Origin: Psilocybe azurescens
Lineage: Eukaryota; Basidiomycota; Agaricomycetes; Agaricales; Agrocybaceae
Assembly (NCBI GenBank): GCA_023853785.1
Contig: JAJIRX010000884.1
Span: forward strand, 1-64,000
DNA: 64,000 nt
Direction: 5' to 3'
The notes under the pieces: generated by a model
Database searches by the model: none
What the model saw: only the letters and a program-made list of their open reading frames with translations
What the model was told of the DNA's origin: nothing
Shown here: positions 57,813-64,000 of the stretch, piece by piece
Numbering within the stretch: the stretch's first letter is position 1
Layout: each line of letters opens with the position of its first letter
Position numbers and translations under genes: made by a program

Positions 57813-58814
57813 ATGTCCCTTCGTATCTCATTCTGGTCCATCCTTCTTTGCTTCGGTTATGCCGTCGGGACATTGGGACAGGCTTTCAGCGTGTAAGTGC
57901 TCCGCCCATCCTATTGTCGATCCAGTGCACTAACAAACATACAGAACGGACTACATAGTTGCAGGAACCGGGTGTCCTCCTGGTACCACCACTGCAGCCA
58001 TTTCAGGTACGCTCACAATTCTGCGAATATTTACGATTTACAAGCTGACATATTGGTCTCAGCCACTGGAAAAGATTTCTCGCTGATCTACTCGAGTTTC
58101 ATCGCCCAATCCGGCCCTGGCACCAAGTACAGCGACAGTCGCAAGAACTGCCAAGCGACTTTGAACGTTCAGTAGGTACATTGGTCCTTGAGAATCTTAT
58201 ATCTCCTAATATGTTTAATTTCAGGGTGCCGGCTGGATACCAATTCGCTCTCAACACCGCAAACTATGTACGTGCTATACATTTTTTCCATTGGCGATGG
58301 CAATACAGTCTGGATGCTAAATTTGCACTTCAGCGCGGCGCTTATTCCCTCGGTTCGGGAGACTCAGCGTCCTATGCGACAACATACTACTGTTAGTAAC
58401 TTTACATTCCAGAAGACGCTATCGATGTTACTCATTGCATACCCCAACAGTCCAAGCCAGTCTTGAAGGAAGCACCGGCACCGGCACAATCAATGGGACT
58501 GCAAACGGTATCGATCTTTGCTACCATTGCAATTGCGAGTATTATATTAATTCGCTCGCTGGTATCTATTGGATATAGACTCCAGAAAACTCTCCAACAC
58601 ATTGGCTCCGGCGGTCTGGAGCACCTGCGGAAAGACCTCCTTGGTCAACATCAACACTGCTATTCGAGTGCGCAGCAGCGGCAGCAAGCAGGAATACTTG
58701 ATCCTCGACTCGTTTAACCTTCCAGTAAGTTCTGAGATCTGGCGTTAAACTGATAGAATGGCCTCACGCACATGTCTACCACAGGAAAGCAGCTTTGTCT
58801 GGAGGGCTTGCTGA
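57813..58814 (+). CDS. DUF4360-like small secreted protein, gene 1
   Basis: ATG 57813 begins a signal peptide (MSLRISFWSILLCFGYAVG). Introns 57893-57944 (branch ACTAAC), 58007-58062, 58172-58224 and 58725-58784 have clean GT..AG ends. The blocks follow the DUF4360 pattern: GTGCPPGTTT, FIAQSGPGTKYSDSRKNCQ, VPAGYQFALNTANY, SLDAKFALQ, then VWSTCGKTSLVNINTAIR, LDSFNLP, and the last exon ESSFVWRAC with TGA at 58812-58814. Paired cysteines in these blocks suggest an extracellular disulfide-bonded fold; the biochemical role of the family is unknown. The part between about 58270 and 58600 is not resolved and may hold another intron or a defect. Confidence 0.7.
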
Positions 58815-61166
58815 TTATACTCCCCTTTTTCTTCGTATTCGGTCTGTGCGCGGGAAAATGGGACGTGGATAAAAATTGGACTTGTTACATGTTTAGTGCT
58901 TTGAAGTCAATATATTCAATAGCCTTCAACTATTCAAGATTTTCTGTGTCATTCTCTTAAGAAATCTGACTGGATCAATACGAGAACTTGCCTACCACTT
59001 CATGTATCTAGTAAGGCTACAAGCTATGAGTCCTCTCGTTACGTATGATGGAGACACACTTCGTCAATAGTAGCGGCAGTCGGACAATATGCCAGAGAAA
59101 TCTGCATGAATCCTGGAAGTCACCATCCATAGGCACATCAATATGACAGAAGCGGAATTATTACAGAGAGGAATACACTGCTGAATTAAGTCAACATGGG
59201 TCACAATTAAGAAGTCGATAATCAGCACGATGATTACTGAACCCTATGGAGAAATATGCTTGGATTTTGGGTGCGGAGGCGAGAAGAATGATAGTCATCG
59301 TGGATAATGACTTTAAGCCTAGACGCGTCTTCGGTCCTCTTGCAGATGTCATAAAATTTAGGTTCACCAACGTTTGATGGCCTCAAAGTCGAGTCCCGAG
59401 AAAGGGATAATACAATTGAACATGAGAGCGGCCTTTACATGGAGATGTTCTAGATCGCCACAACGGGATATATAACTAAACCTTCGGTCGAATATATAAA
59501 AGTGATGGCTATCCTGCTCATTAGCGTATAGATAAGTGACTTTGGCAAAAGTGCTAGGGGTTGTACTTTCATTGATGATGCGGGAAATAGAGCCGTTTAT
59601 ACCCTGGAACGAGATGAATAACATTGACTAGGGATTGAGGATTTCTGTGTTGTAGCCCATTAGTTGGTGTTTGTTATGATCTTATTTGTTCGTGATTAGA
59701 TATATAATACGGATCTGAGGAATAGACTACAGAAGCTAAATATCAATCCCAGAATCTCGATGGGAATGTATTGAATACAATTGTATTCTCAAGAGTCATG
59801 ACTTCGGGATTGAATCAAGTTCAAGAATCTACGCCGATTAACCTGCTGGAAAATTTCTTGAACATTAACCTTTCGCCTCTGTTTGACGAGGAGCGTGGAT
59901 GGAGCCAAGCACTGGATGGACCACTGCACGGGGTTACCTGATAACTATGTGATAAGATAAGATAACCCAGCATTGTTTGCCATCACCGTCTTAGGTCCAC
60001 AAAGAATTCAGCGACGATTTGAAATAAATCTTCTTTGCTTCTTTACCTCCGACATAGGCAACCTCGTTCCTCTCGTCTCGTCTTGTTCTTGTTCACGCAT
60101 TGGACCCATTCTGCGCTCTCATGTGGTCATTTTAATCCAGAAAGAACAGTATCATAAGGTTTTGTAGGGGTTAGTCGATTTGCATCTATCAAAGTCCCAA
60201 ATTCAACAATTAGCTAACGGAATCTTCTTCCTCGTGTCCCATTCAAGATTCGTAACAGTCGCGCCAAGCTCTTTTCGGATGATTTGAACGCAAAAATACG
60301 TGCACATACTCGAAACCTATCGCAGTATACGTGTTCAGCGGAATTTCTTTGGAATTTGCAGACATCTCGGCGACATTGAGAACAAGTCATCCGTCCTCAA
60401 ATCCGCTTGGGAGGCCCTAGAAAATCTATCCTTCCAACTCTTCTTCCCTACTGCATCGGTCCATGGTCCGTATCAATTTGATCGGACCTGACTTTTTGTA
60501 CTTCGAATCGCTCTTCGTCCGCCACTCCAGAGTTTTTGCGAAAAATATAATTCTTTCATGATTAATCCCACAATGCCAAAGCAATCGACTACCAAAAACA
60601 ACGATGACTGCAATTTCAATCAAAGAACGGATTTGTTTGAAAGGCGATGGGCCCAAACGTGAGGGTATATCACCGATGTTATACACGATTAAATTTCCTT
60701 GGTTTATCCAGATGCGAAGATAGTCGTTCACATTCGTTCAAACCACTTTGGGATGGATCAACCGCATGTAAGATTTCTATCCCATTTGATCAGCTTGAAA
60801 ACCGACTCGTATGGCAATTAGATTGTGATCTCAATTCTCACAGAACCACCCGATTTATTGGAGAGAAATTAAGGCTGGCCTCGAGTTCGAACATTATGGT
60901 ACGATTTGACCTCCGTCATGCAGACCCCAAATGTATAGCGTACATCTGCTATGACTGACTATAGTCTCCGGTCAATAGAATCATCTTTGGAAAGCTTCCA
61001 AATCGTGTGATCTCCAGTGGCAGTACTGCGGTAATCCAGCGCCGTCAGCCAAACTCTGAATCACTTAGTGTTGAACACGACAATGCATATCCAGCTTGTA
61101 GGACGCGACTTTTGTATAAAGGCAGACGTGTTTTAGTGAAGTAAAAGCATCCCAAAATCCCAAATT
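58815..61166. other. No gene supported between the two DUF4360-like genes
   Basis: A plus frame at 60647-60958 and a minus frame at 60731-60426 have no recognisable domain. No RNA gene is seen. Confidence 0.35.
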
Positions 61167-62336
61167 ATGTTCAACTTCTTCGCATCTGCTGCTACTTTGC
61201 TCATCGTCGCCATCGCTGCTTTAGCCGCTCCCCAAAGGTCTGGCGAGAGCCCTGGAACCATTCCAGTCGTCGTCCCAGCACCCGTTGGCTTCAACATGTA
61301 TGCTGTCCATTCTCGACGTATCAATCTGAATTCACTGACACTGTACCGATAGCACGTCTCTTGGAGTCAACGGCTCTGGATGTCCACCAGGATCAACCTA
61401 CTACCTCCTCAACCGTTCGTACAACTTTGTCTTCAATGCTTTCGCGACGATCTTGACGTGTTCTCGCTAGCCGATCGCACTGCAGTCACTGTGACGTTCA
61501 GTCAGTTCTTTGCGGAAGCCGGCCCTGGAATCTCCATCAGCCAAAATCGCAAGAACTGTCAATTGACTTTGGGAGTCAAGTAAGTTGCAAATGTCTCGGT
61601 AGTGTCAAAGATTACCGAATCACCTCCTCTACTTAGCGTCCCTCCCGGTTTCACTTTCGGCCTTGCTACCGTCGACTACGTTGGTCGCCTATCGTTGGCT
61701 GTACCAATATACACCACTAATTCTTCTGTTAGCGTGGATACTATCAACTCGACAAATCTGTCACTGCTGCGCAACAATCCATTTACTACTGTAAGCTCCA
61801 TTCTTGATCGCAAGCATCGCGTTCGCTTTAAATAACACTCGGACAGTCCAAGGAGTCGTGACCCAAGGTGCCATTCATTTGAATGCCTGTGTCAAATAAG
61901 CATGTCGTTCTGACCTCGATATGTAGCGACCGCACGCTCTGACCTCACCGGTCCCGTTGATGGTGAATAATCTAATGTGCCTAATTCCCCACAGACAAAA
62001 CAAGCTTACCTCTGATGTCTAGGTGCCGACTATACCTACCGTGATGCTTTCGATCTCGTCTCCACCGTCACCTCTCCATGCGGTGTGTCTTCGGTCCTCA
62101 ACATCCAGAGCGACCTCCGTGTCAGCAACTCCAAGAACACAAAGGGAAGCGGTTACATCGCTACCGACTCCGTAAGTTCCCTTTATTATTGACACAGGCA
62201 TTGAATTTTTGATGCTTTTTGCATAGATCGACACTGCGCTTTCCACGGTTTGTTTCACTTTAATTATCTCAACTTTTCCGACCTATACTAAAGTCACATT
62301 TGCAGACTTTCAACTTCCAATGGCTGAAGTGTTAAA
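61167..62336 (+). CDS. DUF4360-like small secreted protein, gene 2
   Basis: ATG 61167 starts a signal peptide with Ala-rich core (MFNFFASAATLLIVAIAALA). Exons 61167-61297, 61353-61414, 61471-61579 and 61637 onward are joined by introns of 55, 56 and 57 nt. The blocks are NGSGCPPGSTYYLLN, FFAEAGPGISISQNRKNCQL, VPPGFTFGLATVDY, SDLTGPVDG, DYTYRDAFDLVSTVTSPCG, SVLNIQSDLRV and KNTKGSGYIATDS. A final intron 62248-62306 leads to TFNFQWLKC and TAA 62334-62336. This is the same domain plan as the gene 3 kb upstream. The exon structure between about 61680 and 61930 is not settled because stops occur in the simple model. Confidence 0.72.
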
Positions 62337-63149
62337 TGGCTGCAGCTCAAGGTCCAGGTGCACAACACGCTAGCGATGAGACATGTGATTTTACTCTGGA
62401 ACGAATGGATATCGCTCGAGGCAGCCTGGACGTGATGAACAATTAATTGTTTTCTTCTGTTTTTTTGTAACGACTCTGATTGTGGACGTGGGAGTGTACT
62501 AACTACGAGGAAAATTTAAATGCATCTTTTTCGGATATCCACGTTCTACCTTCACTTGCAACCATACTAGCATGCAGTCTGATTAACGGAGCCAATGGTA
62601 TAACATACGCGCCGTCTGAAGCCGACCAGAACAATGACAGGATGTCTTCCTCTTTGAGAACATAATATCCATTGTACACCGTATGAAGAGTTATCGATAT
62701 GATATCCCAGTGGAACTTGTATCCGCTACTCGTGGGCGTGAAATCTGGTATCAGTGTTATTTGTTCATAAATGATCTTATGGACGCTACGGACACTGTTA
62801 TGGAGACTCCCACAGTGTACTTCGTCTTATTGCGCGCCTAGATATGAACATATTCTTGCTTACGGACAAGAGACGACGGCCATTATCAAGAGTCCCGTAA
62901 TTCACTGATTAGCTCGACAGAGCTCCCACGGGCCTCAAATTCAACCATACTTGCTAATTGCAAATTCGTAATCTCGCTCTTAATCGCTTTCTCGAGTTAT
63001 ATAAGACCATTGATTAACGTGGGGCCCGGTTCTTGATGCACCATTCAGAAAGTCCATCACAATCGGTAAATATGCCTCGGCCTCGGCTCGAAAGAAGGAA
63101 TTGGGATACCTGAAATCAAACACCTTTGCAGTAAAGAGGAAGATAGGCA

Positions 63150-63300
63150 CAAATTGCAGGCCAAGAACACCAAGGGAAGCGGTTATATCACTACCGACTC
63201 CGTAAGTTCCCTTTGTGATTGGCGCGGGCACTGCAATTTTGACGCTCTTTTGCGTAGACTGACACTACGCTTTCCGCGGTTTGTTGGATTGGCATTCACG
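63150..63300 (+). pseudogene. Fragment of a third DUF4360-like copy
   Basis: AAGAACACCAAGGGAAGCGG to ACCGACTCC, then GTAAGTTCCCTTTGTGATTG and GACACTACGCTTTCCGCGG, match 62131-62250 of gene 2, including the intron. Upstream and downstream parts are absent, so this is a truncated duplication. Confidence 0.75.
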
Positions 63301-63429
63301 TTCACATCCTCCCTACTTCCGTTTATCCCTTTCCCCTTATCGTGTCCCTTCTGACATCCCACTTCTCACCACTTCCTCTGCGCATTCACTTTATTATCAA
63401 ACCCCCATTTTTTATTTTTAAATTTCAAT

Positions 63430-64000
63430 TTTTACACATTTCCATTGTCTTCGCAGTTTTACCTTCGCTTCCACCATTTATCCTCCACTGACTTTCACCT
63501 TCACTTTCACTTTCACCTTCACCTTTTTTCTTTTTTTCTTTCTTTTCACTGCCCAATCCACTAATACCGTACCCTAAAGCATCATACGCGCTGGAGCACA
63601 CAGTCCATCTATCCATTCCTCCAATCTCCTTCATTTCCCTATTTATCATTACTACGACCCTCCGCCTTGATTTGGCGCCAGAGTCGATGGTTTGTACGCT
63701 CCCGCGCACTCGCGTTTCTTAATTGTACGCCGTCGCGCCATAAGCCCGAGTATCGAGTAAAAGCCCTGTGCTCCTCCTCCATCCCCACCTCCGTCCCACC
63801 TCTCCGCCTCACTCTCCGGCCTCACTCTCCGACCCCTCCATCTTCTTTCTCACTTCGTTCTCAACCTCCATTTTGGCTTTTCTTTTCAAATTTTACTTCG
63901 ACCTTATTCTCATCGCCGGCTTGTCGCTTTTTACTAAAACGACTGCAACCACTTCCCTCCCTTCCGACCAATGTTTTATCGATGTCTTGATGTCTCAAGG
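63430..64000 (-). repeat. Dispersed repeat family, inverted partial copy at the window edge
   Basis: The reverse complement of 63900-64000 matches 29172-29275 nearly base for base (CCTTGAGACATCAAGACATC and so on). The reverse complement of 63780-63900 matches the purine-rich tail at 33400-33540. Their order differs from copy 2, so the copy is rearranged or the modules are independent. It continues beyond the window. Confidence 0.7.

Noticed and set aside
60426..60958. Possible gene(s) on either strand between the DUF4360-like genes
   Set aside because: Two opposed frames of about 100 codons overlap and neither has a recognisable domain or splice structure.
62019..62258. Minus-strand ORF over the second DUF4360-like gene
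   Set aside because: It is antisense to exons that carry conserved blocks and good splice sites.

Overview
The window looks like an Agaricomycete (mushroom-type basidiomycete) nuclear contig. The reasons are short 45-80 nt GT..AG introns with YTNAY-like branch sites, remains of a KDZ-associated cysteine-cluster (CxC) transposon gene, a hAT element, a mushroom-type NACHT NTPase, and secreted DUF4360-like genes. Eukaryotic genes here are split by introns, so long single-frame ORFs are a poor guide to real genes.

The outstanding locus is 9221-18644 on the plus strand. It looks like a short-period tandem repeat. Read through its splice signals, it resolves into a gene with a 15-codon first exon (M at 9221), 141 internal exons and a terminal exon of 20 codons plus a stop (18582-18644). 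Of the internal exons, 138 are exactly three nucleotides long, one codon each; the other three are 6, 9 and 6 nt. The motif AG-NNN-GTRAGT recurs about every 53 or 71 bp, and the triplet is never a stop. At both ends the introns have lost all mutual similarity, yet the spacing is still a multiple of three. The spliced product would be a 180-residue, highly charged, helix/coiled-coil-like protein with about 142 introns, making up 94% of the coding span.

Left of that gene (1-9200) lie a decayed KDZ-associated CxC gene, a perfect 20-nt inverted repeat in a TCCAGTGG-rich tract, a region rich in GATCGCC/GATTGC motifs with a 116-bp tandem duplication, an unrecognised ORF, and two tandem ~786-bp units. 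Each unit carries a hammerhead ribozyme (retrozyme-like). The second hammerhead is split in loop II by a 425-bp solo LTR with a CTATA target duplication.

Right of it (19.5-29 kb) are three decayed SEC61 alpha copies. Two share a chimeric junction with a fragment of the serine-rich gene found at 40.6-43 kb. A multi-membrane-span gene and a 525-bp TA-flanked MITE follow; the matching empty site of the MITE is visible in the sister duplicon. At 28.3-40.5 kb are copies of a dispersed repeat, one split by a 3.7-kb hAT element with a perfect 8-bp target duplication. Between them lie a NACHT gene with a one-base insertion in its Walker A codons and an older decayed copy of its 3' half.

At 40.6-53.1 kb two long low-complexity genes run on the minus strand: a serine/glutamine-rich protein and a large PH-domain protein with several apparent single-base frameshifts. 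At 57.8-63.3 kb there are two DUF4360-like secreted-protein genes and a fragment of a third. The window ends in an inverted partial copy of the dispersed repeat.

No database search or alignment program was used. Family names rest on recognised motifs, and splice models were read by eye.
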